From contig NZ_FNSO01000004.1 in NCBI RefSeq assembly GCF_900105945.1, forward strand, positions 2,294,001 through 2,358,000: a DNA stretch of 64,000 bases, in the 5' to 3' direction. Positions 51,799 to 61,319 of the stretch are shown here, one piece after another; position 1 is the stretch's first letter; each line of letters opens with the position of its first letter. The notes under the pieces were generated by a model. It had not been told where the DNA came from, did no database searches, and saw only the letters and a list, made by a program, of their open reading frames with translations. A program made the position numbers and the translations under genes. Origin of the DNA: Amycolatopsis tolypomycina. Lineage in GTDB: Bacteria > Actinomycetota > Actinomycetes > Mycobacteriales > Pseudonocardiaceae.

Positions 51799-52377
51799 TG
51801 CGTGATGTGGGCCGGGTCACGGAATTCACCACAATGGCCGCACGAATACTTGATCGACGATCTTGTTGGGCCCGAAGATCCGTTCGATGCCGCGTCCGGC
51901 GGCTCGCCGGGAAGTGCGGAAAACGTGGCCGGAGGACGTCGTGCGGGGCGGAAAACAACGAATTCACGGTCATATCCGACGGCGACGAACTCGGTGCGCG
52001 CACGCCGTCGAAATCGCGCTCGGAGCACCCGTATCCGAGGAGTTGCCTGCCTAAGCAGGCGAAATCCGACTACTGTCGAAATCGTCGAACTCCGGGTGTG
52101 GCAACGGAGAGTAGTCGCGAGCCGGGAGGGCGTTGCGGCATCGGAAGCGGGGCCGGCGTCCCCCGCGGCGGACGGATTCGCGCGCGGAAAACGCTGTCGC
52201 CCCGCATTCGTCCGGGTCACGGCATTAGGCCATCAGTGAGTGGGTGATCGGATATCCGTCAACGCAGGGAGACGCAATCACGTCGGCATCACAAATCGGT
52301 GCATTTCACGGGAAGCGCGTTTCAATGCGCGAACACCCGGCTACCGACCGGCGTTCCGCGCTGACCGGGTGCACCTC
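51799..52377. other. About 580 bp of lower-GC intergenic DNA
   Basis: No gene is supported on either strand; the open frames here lack the G/C third-position pattern of real genes in this window. A small hairpin (GCCTGC-CTAA-GCAGGC, 52045-52060) is present. The lower GC suggests a regulatory region or former mobile DNA ahead of the large LAL regulator gene. Confidence 0.5.
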
Positions 52378-52407
52378 TTGTTGGGGAACAGCTTTTGCTC
52401 CTAAAAT
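52378..52407 (+). promoter_or_regulatory. Promoter of the LAL regulator gene, leaderless
   Basis: TTGTTG (52378-52383), an 18-bp spacer and TAAAAT (52402-52407). The GTG start follows seven bases after the -10 element. Confidence 0.5.
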
Positions 52408-52414
52408 CCTCGGT

Positions 52415-55246
52415 GTGCGACCGCTCACGGACGGTACCGAGTTGCTGGTCGGCCGGGATGGCGAGCTGTCCCGGCTGGTCGCCTGGATCCGTGATGCCGC
52501 CGCCGGTCGGGGCCGCGCCGTGCTGGTGGACGGCGAGCCGGGGATCGGCAAGTCCGCGCTGGTCCGCGCCGCCTGCGCCACCGCCGCCGATGCGGGCTGC
52601 CAGGTGTTCTGGGGCGCGGGCGACGAACTCGGGCAGCCGCTGCCGCTCCTGCCGCTCCTGGACGCCCTGCAGGTCACGCAGGTCACCCGGGATCCCCGGC
52701 GTGACGCCATTTCCGAGCTGCTGGGCGGCAGTGCCGTCGCGGGCAAGGGCGCCGACCTCGCCGCCGCGGCGGCCGAGCAGCTGATCACGCTGGTGGACGA
52801 GCTCTGCCAGGACGAACCGGCCGTGCTGGTCGTCGACGAGCTGCAGTGGGCCGACCGCACGACGGTGGCGGTGTGGAGCAGGCTCGCCCGTTCGGTCCGG
52901 CAGCTGCCGCTGCTCCTGATCGGCGTGCTGCGGCCGGTGCCGCGCCGCGACGACCTGCGCTCGCTCTTCCGGATCGTCGGCCCGGCCGAGCGGGTGCGGC
53001 TGGGGCGGCTGGCGGAACCGGCGGTGCTCGAGCTGGTGGCCGCGCTGGCCGGCGGCAAGCCGGGCGCCGAGCTGGCGCGGCTGGCCGACGACGCCGCCGG
53101 AAACCCGTTGTACCTCACCGAACTGGTCGACGCGCTGGCCCGCAGCTCGTGCCTGGAGGTCGACACCGCGGGCGTGGTTGAGCTGACCGGCGCGGCCACG
53201 CCGGACTCGCTGCCGGAGGCGATCGCCGACCGGCTGGGCTTCCTGACGGAGGCGGCGCGGGGCGTGCTGCGGGCGGCGGCGCTGCTCGGCGTCGGCTTCT
53301 CGGTCGCCGACCTGGTGACCGTGACGAACTCCTCGCTCGCCGAGCTGCTGCCCGCCCTCGACGAGGCCCGGGCCGCCGGGGTGCTGGTGGCGGCCGGGGA
53401 CGACCTGGCGTTCCGGCACCCGCTGATCCGCACGGCGTTGTACGACGAGATGCCGACGGCGGTCCGGATCGCCTGGCACCAGGCCGCCGCGTGGGCGCTG
53501 GCCGAGGCGAGCGCCCCGGTCGAGCGGGTGGCGCGGCAGCTGCTGCCCATGGTGTCCACAACGGACAGCCGGGTGCCGGTGCCGCCGTGGGCCGTGCGGT
53601 GGCTGCTCGACGTGGCCACGCCGTTGATCGGCCAGGCCCCGGTGGCCGCCGTCGCGCTCCTGCGGCGGGCGGTGCGGGACGCGCCGCTCGACGACACCGT
53701 GACCGGCACGCTGGCGTGCCGGCTGGCCGACGCGTACTACGGCGTGGGCAACGTCGCCCAGGCCGAGCGGATCGCCCTGCGCGCCCTGGACCGCGTACGC
53801 GACCCCGACGTGCGCGTCGACCTGTACACGACGGTCGTCCAGTGCCGCGGGCTGACCGGCTGCTCCGCGGACTTCCTGCCCGAGCTGAACAACGCACTGA
53901 CCCAGCCCGGACTGCAGGCCCGGCACCGGGCCCGGTTGCTGGTGCTCATCGCGCGGACCCACCGCTACCTCGGGGAGATCGACGACGCCGACCGGTTCGC
54001 GACCGCGGCGCTGGCGGAGCTCGGCCCGGTCGAAGACCGCTGGGCGACCGGGTGGGCCCTGCACGTGCTGAGCTTCGTCGCGATGGTGCGGGGCGAGTGG
54101 GCCGGCGCGCTGCCGCTGTTCGAGCGCGCGATGGCGGTCGTCCGGGGCGATCCGGCGCTGACCGACCTCACCCTGCAGCTGCGCATCAACCAGTCGGTCA
54201 CGTTCGGCGCGCTCGACCGCCACACCGACGCGCTCGCCGCCGCCGCGCAGGCGCGGGAGCTGGCCGAGCGCACCGGCAGCGTGGCGCGGCTGAGCCAGGC
54301 CCAGAGCGCGGTCGGGCAGCTGCTGCTGGCGGCGGGCCGGTGGGACGACGCGCTGGCCGAGGTCGACGTCGTCGCGGACGACCGCAAGGACCCGGCCGTG
54401 GTCTGCGGCGACCACGGTGTCGCGGCGATCATCCACTTCCACCGCGGCGAAACGGCGGCGGCCCGCCGTCACCTCGACATCGCGGCGCTGTACTCCGAAC
54501 GCATCGGCGACCAGTTCGTGGAGTGCCTGGTGCGGGCGTGCAGCCTCGCGTTCGAGCACGCGAGCGCCCCGGAGCGGGCGCTGGCGGTGCTGACGGCGGT
54601 GCCGGCGGGCGAAGACGCCGGAGAGGAGCTGCTGGGCGACACCGCCCGCCTGGCCGCGACGATCGGCGACGTGCGCACGGTGGCGGCGATCGAAGCCCGG
54701 GCCCGCGCCATCGCGGCGGAGTCGGCGATCCCGCACCGCCGGGCACTGGCCCTGTACTGCCGGGGCCTGCTCGAGCGCGACCCGACGATGTTGCTGCGCG
54801 CGGCCGACGGCTACCGCGACGCGGCGAGGCCGTTGTCCCGCGCCAAGGCCCTGGAGGCGGCGGCGATCGCGTTCGCCGAAGCCCGGGCGGAGGACCGCGG
54901 TTCGGCGCGCGCGGCGTTCACCCACGCGATAGACCTGTACGCGGAGCTGGACGCCCAGTGGGACGTGGCCCGGCTGCGCGCGCTGTTCCGGGCCTTCGGC
55001 ATCCGCCGTGGCCCGAAGGTGAAGCACCGCCAGGTGACCCACGGCTGGGACAGCCTGACGCCGACCGAGGGCCGGATCGCGGCGCTGGTGGTGGAAGGGC
55101 TGTCGAACCCGCAGATCGCGGGCCGGCTGTACCTGTCCCCGCGCACGGTCGGCACGCACGTCTCGCACATCTTGTCGAAGCTGGGCGTGCATTCCCGCAT
55201 CGACATCGCCCGGGAGGCGGCGCGGCACCAGTCCGCGTCGGGCTGA
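52415..55246 (+). CDS. LAL-family (large ATP-binding LuxR) transcriptional regulator
   Basis: A 943-residue LAL regulator. The N-terminal AAA-type ATPase has Walker A GEPGIGKSAL (about residues 40-49) and Walker B VLVVDELQWADR. A long helical repeat region covers about 350-860, and the C-terminal LuxR/GerE domain has LTPTEGRIAALVVEGLSNPQ and VGTHVSHILSKLGVHSR. I prefer the GTG at 52415, with a -10 element seven bases upstream; the frame is open to 52244. Such regulators often activate secondary-metabolite or catabolic clusters. Its targets are unclear; it is convergent with the MFS gene 10 bp away. Confidence 0.9.
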   Translation: MRPLTDGTELLVGRDGELSRLVAWIRDAAAGRGRAVLVDGEPGIGKSALVRAACATAADAGCQVFWGAGDELGQPLPLLPLLDALQVTQVTRDPRRDAISELLGGSAVAGKGADLAAAAAEQLITLVDELCQDEPAVLVVDELQWADRTTVAVWSRLARSVRQLPLLLIGVLRPVPRRDDLRSLFRIVGPAERVRLGRLAEPAVLELVAALAGGKPGAELARLADDAAGNPLYLTELVDALARSSCLEVDTAGVVELTGAATPDSLPEAIADRLGFLTEAARGVLRAAALLGVGFSVADLVTVTNSSLAELLPALDEARAAGVLVAAGDDLAFRHPLIRTALYDEMPTAVRIAWHQAAAWALAEASAPVERVARQLLPMVSTTDSRVPVPPWAVRWLLDVATPLIGQAPVAAVALLRRAVRDAPLDDTVTGTLACRLADAYYGVGNVAQAERIALRALDRVRDPDVRVDLYTTVVQCRGLTGCSADFLPELNNALTQPGLQARHRARLLVLIARTHRYLGEIDDADRFATAALAELGPVEDRWATGWALHVLSFVAMVRGEWAGALPLFERAMAVVRGDPALTDLTLQLRINQSVTFGALDRHTDALAAAAQARELAERTGSVARLSQAQSAVGQLLLAAGRWDDALAEVDVVADDRKDPAVVCGDHGVAAIIHFHRGETAAARRHLDIAALYSERIGDQFVECLVRACSLAFEHASAPERALAVLTAVPAGEDAGEELLGDTARLAATIGDVRTVAAIEARARAIAAESAIPHRRALALYCRGLLERDPTMLLRAADGYRDAARPLSRAKALEAAAIAFAEARAEDRGSARAAFTHAIDLYAELDAQWDVARLRALFRAFGIRRGPKVKHRQVTHGWDSLTPTEGRIAALVVEGLSNPQIAGRLYLSPRTVGTHVSHILSKLGVHSRIDIAREAARHQSASG

Positions 55247-55256
55247 GGCTCCCGGG

Positions 55257-56396
55257 TCAGACACCGACCTCCGGGGCCTCGTCCTGGCGGCGGACGGCAA
55301 TCGCGGCCGAAGCCGGTGTCCGGCGGGCGACCGCGGTGTGCCCGCTGACGATCTGGCCGAGCAGGATGGCCAGCACCAGCAGCAGCGGTCCCTGCCAGCC
55401 GCCGGACGCCGTGTGCAGCCAGCCGCACGCCAGGACGCCGAAGCCGGCGATCAGGTACCCCGCGCCCTGGACCACCGCCGACAGCGACAGCGAACTCTCC
55501 CTGCTGCGCAGCGAAATCGTCGTCAGGGCGAACGCGAGCGAGCCCATCCCGGTACCGGTCGCCACCGCCCAGAGCCATGGCGCGGCCGCCGGGGCCACGA
55601 GCAGGCCGGTCACGCCGATGACGTTGGGCGTGGCCAGCACCACCACCAGGAGCGTCTGGTTGCGCCAGCGGCGCGTCCAGCCCGGGACCAGCCACATCAT
55701 CGGCAGCCCCATCGCCATCGACAGCGCCAGGCACACGCCCGCCGTCGTCGGGGAAACGCCCGCGTCGCGCAGGATGCCCGGCAGCCAGCCCATGACCAGG
55801 AACGTCACCGTCGAAATCAGTCCGAAGTGGATGGTCAACGCCGAGGCCGGGACCGCGCCGGAGGCGGCCTGCGGCGCCGGGAACTCCCCGGACGTGCGCT
55901 GCCACACCTGCTGGGCCAGCAACGCCGCGACCGCCCACACGCCGAGGCCGATCCGCCACGAGGAGGACATCACCGCCGCGGGGGTGAACAGCGCGCCGGC
56001 GGTGCTGCCCGCCCCGAGCCCGAACGTGAAGGCCGCGGAACCGTTGGCCAGCAGCGGCAGCATGGTGCCGAGCACCGCGATCGACAGGCACGCCAGCGCC
56101 GTCCCGGCCAGCAGCTGCGACGAACCGCCGAGCACGCGCCCGCTCAGCGACAGCACCAGCCCGACCAGCGCGAAGGTGACGGTCCGGTGCGTTCCCAGCT
56201 TGGCGCACAGCCACGGCGTCGCCCAGCCACCGAGGCCGATCGCCCACAGGGGCAGGGCGACCAGCACCGCGCCGACGATGTCGCCGGCGACCGAGATGTC
56301 GGGCAGCGCGGCACCCAGGCTGGTCACGGCGGGCCGGAGGTTCAGTGCGAGGACGAAGATCACGACCGTGGAGAGGGTGGTGGTAGCACGGGACAT
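55257..56396 (-). CDS. CynX/NimT-type MFS transporter
   Basis: A 379-residue MFS protein with about 12 membrane segments. The FVLALNLRPAVTSLGAALP start is typical of the CynX/NimT (cyanate/nitroimidazole) subfamily. The ATG at 56396 has GAGGAGG upstream. A palindrome at 56470-56489 lies in its promoter region. Substrate unknown. Confidence 0.88.
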   Translation of the reverse strand: MSRATTTLSTVVIFVLALNLRPAVTSLGAALPDISVAGDIVGAVLVALPLWAIGLGGWATPWLCAKLGTHRTVTFALVGLVLSLSGRVLGGSSQLLAGTALACLSIAVLGTMLPLLANGSAAFTFGLGAGSTAGALFTPAAVMSSSWRIGLGVWAVAALLAQQVWQRTSGEFPAPQAASGAVPASALTIHFGLISTVTFLVMGWLPGILRDAGVSPTTAGVCLALSMAMGLPMMWLVPGWTRRWRNQTLLVVVLATPNVIGVTGLLVAPAAAPWLWAVATGTGMGSLAFALTTISLRSRESSLSLSAVVQGAGYLIAGFGVLACGWLHTASGGWQGPLLLVLAILLGQIVSGHTAVARRTPASAAIAVRRQDEAPEVGV

Positions 56397-56469
56397 CGCT
56401 CCTCCTCGGCGTCGAGGCCGGAGCGGCGGGCTCCGTAGAGCAATGTTTCGCGGTCGGCACACCCGCAGA

Positions 56470-56489
56470 CATCCGTCACCTGACGGATG
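56470..56489. promoter_or_regulatory. 20-bp perfect palindrome upstream of the MFS gene
   Basis: CATCCGTCA-CC-TGACGGATG: 9-bp arms with a 2-bp centre, about 75 bp upstream of the CynX-type gene and 100 bp downstream of the glycosyltransferase stop. It could be an operator or the stem of a terminator. Confidence 0.5.
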
Positions 56490-56590
56490 AACGAACTTTG
56501 TTGTGGCTCAACGGTTGTGCCGTTCGGATGGCCCTGCGGATGGGCGTGCATCGGCACGGACGGACGCCCGCCCGCCGGGTGAGGAAGAGC

Positions 56591-57799
56591 TCAATCCGTC
56601 ACGTCGAGCAACCGGCGCGCCGCCACCGCTGCTCCATCGGTGCGGATCTCGTTCCCCAATGCCCGCGCCCGGGCCCGGGTTTCCGGTGCCACCGCGATTT
56701 CGAACGCGGCGCGTAAGGATTCGGCGGTTGCCGTCGGGCCGTCGAGGGCCGCCCCGACCCGGCGGGCCGCCACCTGACCGGCCCAGTACGGGTTGTCCGC
56801 CAACGGGATCGGGACCACCAGCTGCGGCACGCCGGCCCGGGCCGCCGTCTGCGTCGTGCCCGCGCCGCCGTGGTGGACCACCGCGGCCAGCCTGCCGAAC
56901 AGCCGCTGGTGGTTGACGTCGCCGATCGCGAGGCAGTCGTCGTGGCCGTCGACCAGGTCCAGGCCGGCCCAGCCGCGGGAGACGAGTACCCGGTGGCCGC
57001 GGGCGCGGGCCGCCTCGACCGACCAGCGGGCGATGTCCGGTGCCGGGCTGATGCTGCCGAACCCCACGTACACCGGCGGCGCGCCCGCCTCCAGGAACGC
57101 TTCCAGTTCGGCGGGCAGCGGACGTTCGTCCACCTGGGTCCACGCACCTGTCTGGACCACCGAGAGGCCACCCGGCTCCTCGGGCCACGGCCCGAGGACC
57201 GGGTCCGCCGCCAGCCACGGCCGGTCGGAGCAGACGTGGTCGCGCACGTTGTCCACCGGCGGCAGGCCGAGCGCGGCCCGATGGGCGTTGAGCGGCTCGC
57301 GGTACTGCGCGTTCACCAGGCCGGCGTCCCGTTCCCACAACGCCGGGTTGGCGGCCCCGTCCGGCTCCGGCCAGCCCGGCCGCGGCGGCGGCGCGTGGTG
57401 CGGCGAGGGCAGGTTGACGGCCGCATAGGTGACGTACACGTACGGGATGCCCGCGGTTTCGGCGACCGAGCGCGCGGCGACCTGCGCCAACCCGGCGGCC
57501 ACCAGCACGTCGCAGCCGTCGGCCGCCGCGGGGAGGACGGCGAACTGCGTGTCGAGCAGCTCGCTCCGGTACCGGGACAGCTCGGCCGGCGTCGGGGGAG
57601 CCGTCGCCCGCATCAGCGCCCGCACCGGCGGCCCGGCCGGCACCGGCTCGATGCCGAGGCCGGCCAGCCGGTCGGCGAACTCGGCGTCCGGCGGGGTGCA
57701 CATCCGCGTCTTCGCGCCGAGCGCGTGCAGTTCCCGCGCGAGCGCCACCAGCGGTTCGACGTCGCCCCGCGTCCCGTACGTGGACAGCAGCACTCGCAT
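56591..57799 (-). CDS. Glycosyltransferase family 1 (MGT/GtfB type)
   Basis: A 402-residue GT-B fold glycosyltransferase related to macrolide and glycopeptide glycosyltransferases. The N-terminal RVLLSTYGTRGDVEPLVALA is the acceptor domain start. The C-terminal donor domain has YVGFGSISP, LVSRGWAGLDL, and HHGGAGTTQTA with AGVPQLVVPIPLADN, the nucleotide-sugar site. It probably glycosylates a small lipophilic molecule. The acceptor is unknown; it stands alone upstream of the CynX-type gene. Confidence 0.9.
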   Translation of the reverse strand: MRVLLSTYGTRGDVEPLVALARELHALGAKTRMCTPPDAEFADRLAGLGIEPVPAGPPVRALMRATAPPTPAELSRYRSELLDTQFAVLPAAADGCDVLVAAGLAQVAARSVAETAGIPYVYVTYAAVNLPSPHHAPPPRPGWPEPDGAANPALWERDAGLVNAQYREPLNAHRAALGLPPVDNVRDHVCSDRPWLAADPVLGPWPEEPGGLSVVQTGAWTQVDERPLPAELEAFLEAGAPPVYVGFGSISPAPDIARWSVEAARARGHRVLVSRGWAGLDLVDGHDDCLAIGDVNHQRLFGRLAAVVHHGGAGTTQTAARAGVPQLVVPIPLADNPYWAGQVAARRVGAALDGPTATAESLRAAFEIAVAPETRARARALGNEIRTDGAAVAARRLLDVTD

Positions 57800-57941
57800 C
57801 GGGTGTCCTCTTCGCTCTCTCCTCGGCGACGTGACCGCAGTCTACGGTGCCCGGGGGAGCGCTTTCCCCGTCTGTGCGAAACCGGCTACTGTCAAGGCGG
57901 ACAAGGGCTTTTGACCGTCAACAGAACTCGAGGGCCAGGCG

Positions 57942-58637
57942 ATGCCTGTTTCGTCCGCAGTCACCCCCGATGTTTCGATCATCCTGCCCTGCGCCGGATT
58001 CGGAACGCGCTTCGGCGCGCCGTACGCGAAGGAGCTGCACTGCCTGGCGCCCGGGGTCACCGTCCTGGACCGCAGCCTGGAAGCCGTCGTCGACCTGGTG
58101 CGCGGCGGGCTGGCCGTGCGCGTGGTCGTCGTGTTCGGGACGCACAAGCTGGACACGGTGAAGTACCTCGAGCGTTACGCCGGGACGTTCCAGCTGGTCT
58201 TCGTCTACCAGGACGAACCGGGCCTCGACGGCGCGATCCGCAGTGCCCTGCCGATGACGCGGGGGCCGGTGGCACTCGTGCTTCCTGACATCGTTGTCAG
58301 CGGTGCGGGCAGTGCGGGCAGCCTCCGTGCCGCGCTGGCGTCGGCCGAGGTGGCGGGGTGGACGGTGGTCGCGGCCGAGGAGTCCGACCCCGGGACACTG
58401 CGGCAGATGGGCGCGCTCACGGTGGTCGGGACCACCGGTGACGTCGTGGTCAAGGCGGCCGCGGAGAAGCCGGCGGACCCGGCGGGGTTCAATGCGCTCT
58501 GGGGCATGGTGGCGGTGGCCGAGGAGGAGGCGCACCGGCTGCCCGACGTGGTGGTCCGGGAGGCGGACAGCCCGCTGGCGGGCGCGGTCGCCCTGATGGC
58601 GGAGCGGATCGTCAACTACAACACCACCGAAGGCTGA
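57942..58637 (+). CDS. Nucleotidyltransferase of sugar-phosphate type
   Basis: A 231-residue nucleotidyltransferase. IILPCAGFGTRFGAPYAKEL (about residues 13-32) is the G-x-G-T-R nucleotide-binding region, VALVLPDIVV carries the metal-binding Asp, and EKPADPAGFNALWGM resembles the product-side loop. It is shorter than RmlA/GalU. It may make an activated sugar or polyol. It is followed 31 bp later by the serine hydrolase gene. Confidence 0.75.
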   Translation: MPVSSAVTPDVSIILPCAGFGTRFGAPYAKELHCLAPGVTVLDRSLEAVVDLVRGGLAVRVVVVFGTHKLDTVKYLERYAGTFQLVFVYQDEPGLDGAIRSALPMTRGPVALVLPDIVVSGAGSAGSLRAALASAEVAGWTVVAAEESDPGTLRQMGALTVVGTTGDVVVKAAAEKPADPAGFNALWGMVAVAEEEAHRLPDVVVREADSPLAGAVALMAERIVNYNTTEG

Positions 58638-58668
58638 CCAGGTCCTTTGTGGACGCAAGAGGAGAAGC

Positions 58669-60114
58669 ATGCTCGACGACGTGATGGCGGCGCTCGGCAC
58701 CGTCCTGCCCCGGCTGGCCGCGGTGACCGGAACCCCCGGGGTCGCCGTCGCGGTGGCGACGAGTGCCGAGCTGCGCACGGCCGCGACCGGGTTCGCGGAC
58801 CTGGCCGCGGGCACGCCGATGACCGCCGGGACGCTCGCGCCGGCGGGTTCGCTCACCAAGCCCGTCACGGGGCTGGCCTTCATGCAGCTGGCCGAGGCGG
58901 GCATGACCGGCCTGGACACGCCGGTCGACGACGTGCTGCCGGCGGGCCTGCGCGGGCCCGGCGCGGCCCCGGTCACCACCGCGATGCTGGCCGCCCACCA
59001 GGGCGGCTACTACAGCGACATCGTCACGGCCACGGCGCCCACGGCCCCGGCCGAGCCGATCCTCGAGTACGTCCGGCGCCGGCACGGGGCCGGCCGCGCG
59101 GTGGAGTACGGCGGAGTGCTGCCGCTGGTGACGGAGCCCGGGCCCTACTCGTACTCGAGCTTCGGGATCGGCGTGCTGGGCGGCGTGGTCGAGCACCTGA
59201 CGGGCGAACCGTACGCCGCCCGCGTCCGGCGGACGGTGTTCGACCCGGCGGGGATGACGGCCACGAGCATCGACGACGGCCACGGCACCCCCACCGGGGC
59301 GACGGGGTACATGGCGTTCGGCGACTGGTGCGTCCCCAGCCCACCCCTGCGCACGGCGGCGTACCCGGGCGTCGGGATGTACACGAGCGTCACGGACTTC
59401 GCGCGGCTGCTGCAATCCCTGCTGCGCACCGCCCGCGGTGACCATGGCCTGGTCACCCCGGACTCGCTCGCGACGATGGCGACACCGCGGGTCCCGCGCC
59501 CGCGCCCCCGGTCGTTTTCCGGCCTGACGCTCGAGCTCGCCGACCCGGCACTGGGCGACGACTGGTGGTGGGGCCACACGGCGGCGTTCCCGTGGGGGTT
59601 CTGGTGGGAGGCAAGGGTGTGGCCGCACCGCGACCTGGCGGCGGTGGCGGTGGGCAACCGCTGGGACATGGCCCGCTTCCACAACCCGGCAACCCGCAGC
59701 GCACCGGGCCTGGCGGTGGAGTGGGCAGGCCACTGGGCGGCATCCGGCGCCCCGGCAAAGCTGCCGGACATGGACGGCCGCCCCCGCTGGACGGGCCCCC
59801 GTCCGACACCGGAGAGCTCGCGCTGGATGGGCGTACTGACGGGCGAGCGCACCCACGGCCTGCTGGGGGTGACGGAACGCCTGCCGCTGTCAACCATTGG
59901 CGCCCGTTCACTGGGCGACGACTCGGCAGGCTGGGACCCGGAGGCGTTCGCCCGGGGCGTGGAGCAGGCCCGCGCGGTGGCACCGGACCCGGAGGCCCTC
60001 GGGGTGTTGGGCCGAGAACTCGGCCCGGCGGCGGCGTTGTGGATGCTGGAGTGCGGAGCGTCGAGCGCGGATCTGACGATGCCCGTGGGTTTCTATGCCG
60101 GCACCGCGCACTGA
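58669..60114 (+). CDS. Serine beta-lactamase-like hydrolase (class C-type fold)
   Basis: A 481-residue protein with a penicillin-binding/beta-lactamase C-type domain: SLTK nucleophile motif (Ser61, Lys64) and YSS (in SYSYSSFG) replacing the YxN motif. The third motif (KTG/HxG) seems to be replaced by HTA in WWWGHTAAFPWG. The region after about residue 370 is extra compared with standard beta-lactamases. No signal peptide is visible, so it may be a cytoplasmic esterase or acyltransferase. AGGAGAAGC precedes the ATG, and it follows the nucleotidyltransferase gene by 31 bp. Confidence 0.82.
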   Translation: MLDDVMAALGTVLPRLAAVTGTPGVAVAVATSAELRTAATGFADLAAGTPMTAGTLAPAGSLTKPVTGLAFMQLAEAGMTGLDTPVDDVLPAGLRGPGAAPVTTAMLAAHQGGYYSDIVTATAPTAPAEPILEYVRRRHGAGRAVEYGGVLPLVTEPGPYSYSSFGIGVLGGVVEHLTGEPYAARVRRTVFDPAGMTATSIDDGHGTPTGATGYMAFGDWCVPSPPLRTAAYPGVGMYTSVTDFARLLQSLLRTARGDHGLVTPDSLATMATPRVPRPRPRSFSGLTLELADPALGDDWWWGHTAAFPWGFWWEARVWPHRDLAAVAVGNRWDMARFHNPATRSAPGLAVEWAGHWAASGAPAKLPDMDGRPRWTGPRPTPESSRWMGVLTGERTHGLLGVTERLPLSTIGARSLGDDSAGWDPEAFARGVEQARAVAPDPEALGVLGRELGPAAALWMLECGASSADLTMPVGFYAGTAH

Positions 60115-60160
60115 TCTTGCCCCAGCCACGAGGTCACGGCCAGTCTGTTGGCCGGTCGCC

Positions 60161-60247
60161 AGCGCCCCAATGTGGCGTTCGGTGCGTCCAACGCACCGAA
60201 CGCCACATTGGGTGCGTTGGACGCAACCAACGCCACATTGGGGCGCT
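60161..60247. repeat. 87-bp palindromic repeat between convergent genes
   Basis: 19-bp outer arms (60161-60179 and 60229-60247, perfect reverse complements) enclose further copies of the CCAATGTGGCGTT core in both orientations. It lies between the stop of the serine hydrolase gene and the stop of the AbiEi-like gene. The same element recurs at 61320-61404, identical over about 85 bp. Confidence 0.95.
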
Positions 60248-60255
60248 TCAGGGGG

Positions 60256-61224
60256 CTACCGACGGCAGGTCACGGGAGGACGCGGGCGCCGTTGGGCCGC
60301 CGCGTAGGCCGAGCGCAGATCGGCGATCACCCGATCGGGCTCGGTCCGCAGCTGGGTCGGCAGTGTCTGCAGGAAGGTGATCCCGGCTGCGGTGTATCGC
60401 GCATTGCGAGCCAGGGTCTCGGAGTAGCCGGCTGCACCGCTGTGCCATTTGCGTGAGTCGATCTCCCAGGCGAACGCGATATCGTCGCACCAGGCGTCCG
60501 GCTTGGCGATGAAAGCTCCGTGCTCGTCGAACAGCCGTACGTTCCACTCTGCCGGCGGCAGCTCGGCGAGTTTCCAGACCTCCCAGGCTTCGGCTTCGGC
60601 GACCGATTCCGCGCCGCCGAGGATCGCCTGGAGGGCCCGTCTGGCCAATGCGGAGCCGCGTTGGCTGCCGAGGCGGAGTTCTTTGTCGAGTTGTTCGGGT
60701 GTGCACCGCTTGCGTTGTACGGCCTCGGCAAGCAGTGCCTGTACGGTGTCGAAGTCCCGGATACGGCGTGCTGCGTCGAGTGCCGCACGGTGCACCGGCG
60801 CAACGGGTAGTTTTCCTCGGATGACCGGGACGGGTAGCCGGGTCGTGCGTTCGACGACGACGAAGCCGCTACTGGTGATCTCACGTTCGTCCGGAACGAG
60901 TATGTGCACGTCGTCAGGCTCCGGGAACTCCCGGAGCCCGTGTCTTCGCAGTGCCCAGAGTCCGGTGAGTACCGTCGAGCCGCCGCCGCGGATGAGTGCC
61001 GCTCGCAAGCGCTGTTCGTCGGTCGGCTCGGTGGGATGCAACAGGATGATTCCCGGCAGCAACCGTCGCCAAGGGCCGCCGGGCAGGCAGCGGCGGTAGA
61101 CGCTGCTGCGTTGCATGCCGATCTCTTCGAGCTCTGCGGTGCGTACAACATCTGGATTGTCTCGGTGGCCGGCAACGAGTGGGTGCTGTGCCCAAGTTCC
61201 CCTCTTCACGCTCTCAAGGATCAC
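60256..61224 (-). CDS. AbiEi/PD-(D/E)XK-like protein of unknown function
   Basis: A 322-residue protein. The N-terminal half resembles AbiEi-type antitoxin winged helix (VRTAELEEIGMQRSSVYRRC, WRRLLPGIILL, WALRRHGL). The C-terminal part, DAWCDDIAFAWEIDSRKWH, carries a D...ExDSxxxH pattern found in VSR/DUF559-type nucleases, with FLQTLPTQLRTEP after it. I chose the GTG at 61224 because GAGG lies just before it. Many actinobacteria have such proteins with no assigned role. It lies alone between two copies of the same palindromic repeat. Confidence 0.7.
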   Translation of the reverse strand: MILESVKRGTWAQHPLVAGHRDNPDVVRTAELEEIGMQRSSVYRRCLPGGPWRRLLPGIILLHPTEPTDEQRLRAALIRGGGSTVLTGLWALRRHGLREFPEPDDVHILVPDEREITSSGFVVVERTTRLPVPVIRGKLPVAPVHRAALDAARRIRDFDTVQALLAEAVQRKRCTPEQLDKELRLGSQRGSALARRALQAILGGAESVAEAEAWEVWKLAELPPAEWNVRLFDEHGAFIAKPDAWCDDIAFAWEIDSRKWHSGAAGYSETLARNARYTAAGITFLQTLPTQLRTEPDRVIADLRSAYAAAQRRPRPPVTCRR

Positions 61225-61319
61225 CGCCCTCGACCGCGAAGACCAGGCCGGAGCGTCGCGAGTGGAGGGTTCGCGACGCAATCGGCCGAAATTCAGCCTT
61301 CCGTGTCGTCGCGGCGGAT

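Noticed and set aside
61225..61281. TTG start at 61281 for the AbiEi-like gene
   Set aside because: The extra 19 residues are low-complexity and a GTG with a GAGG ribosome-binding site lies at 61224.
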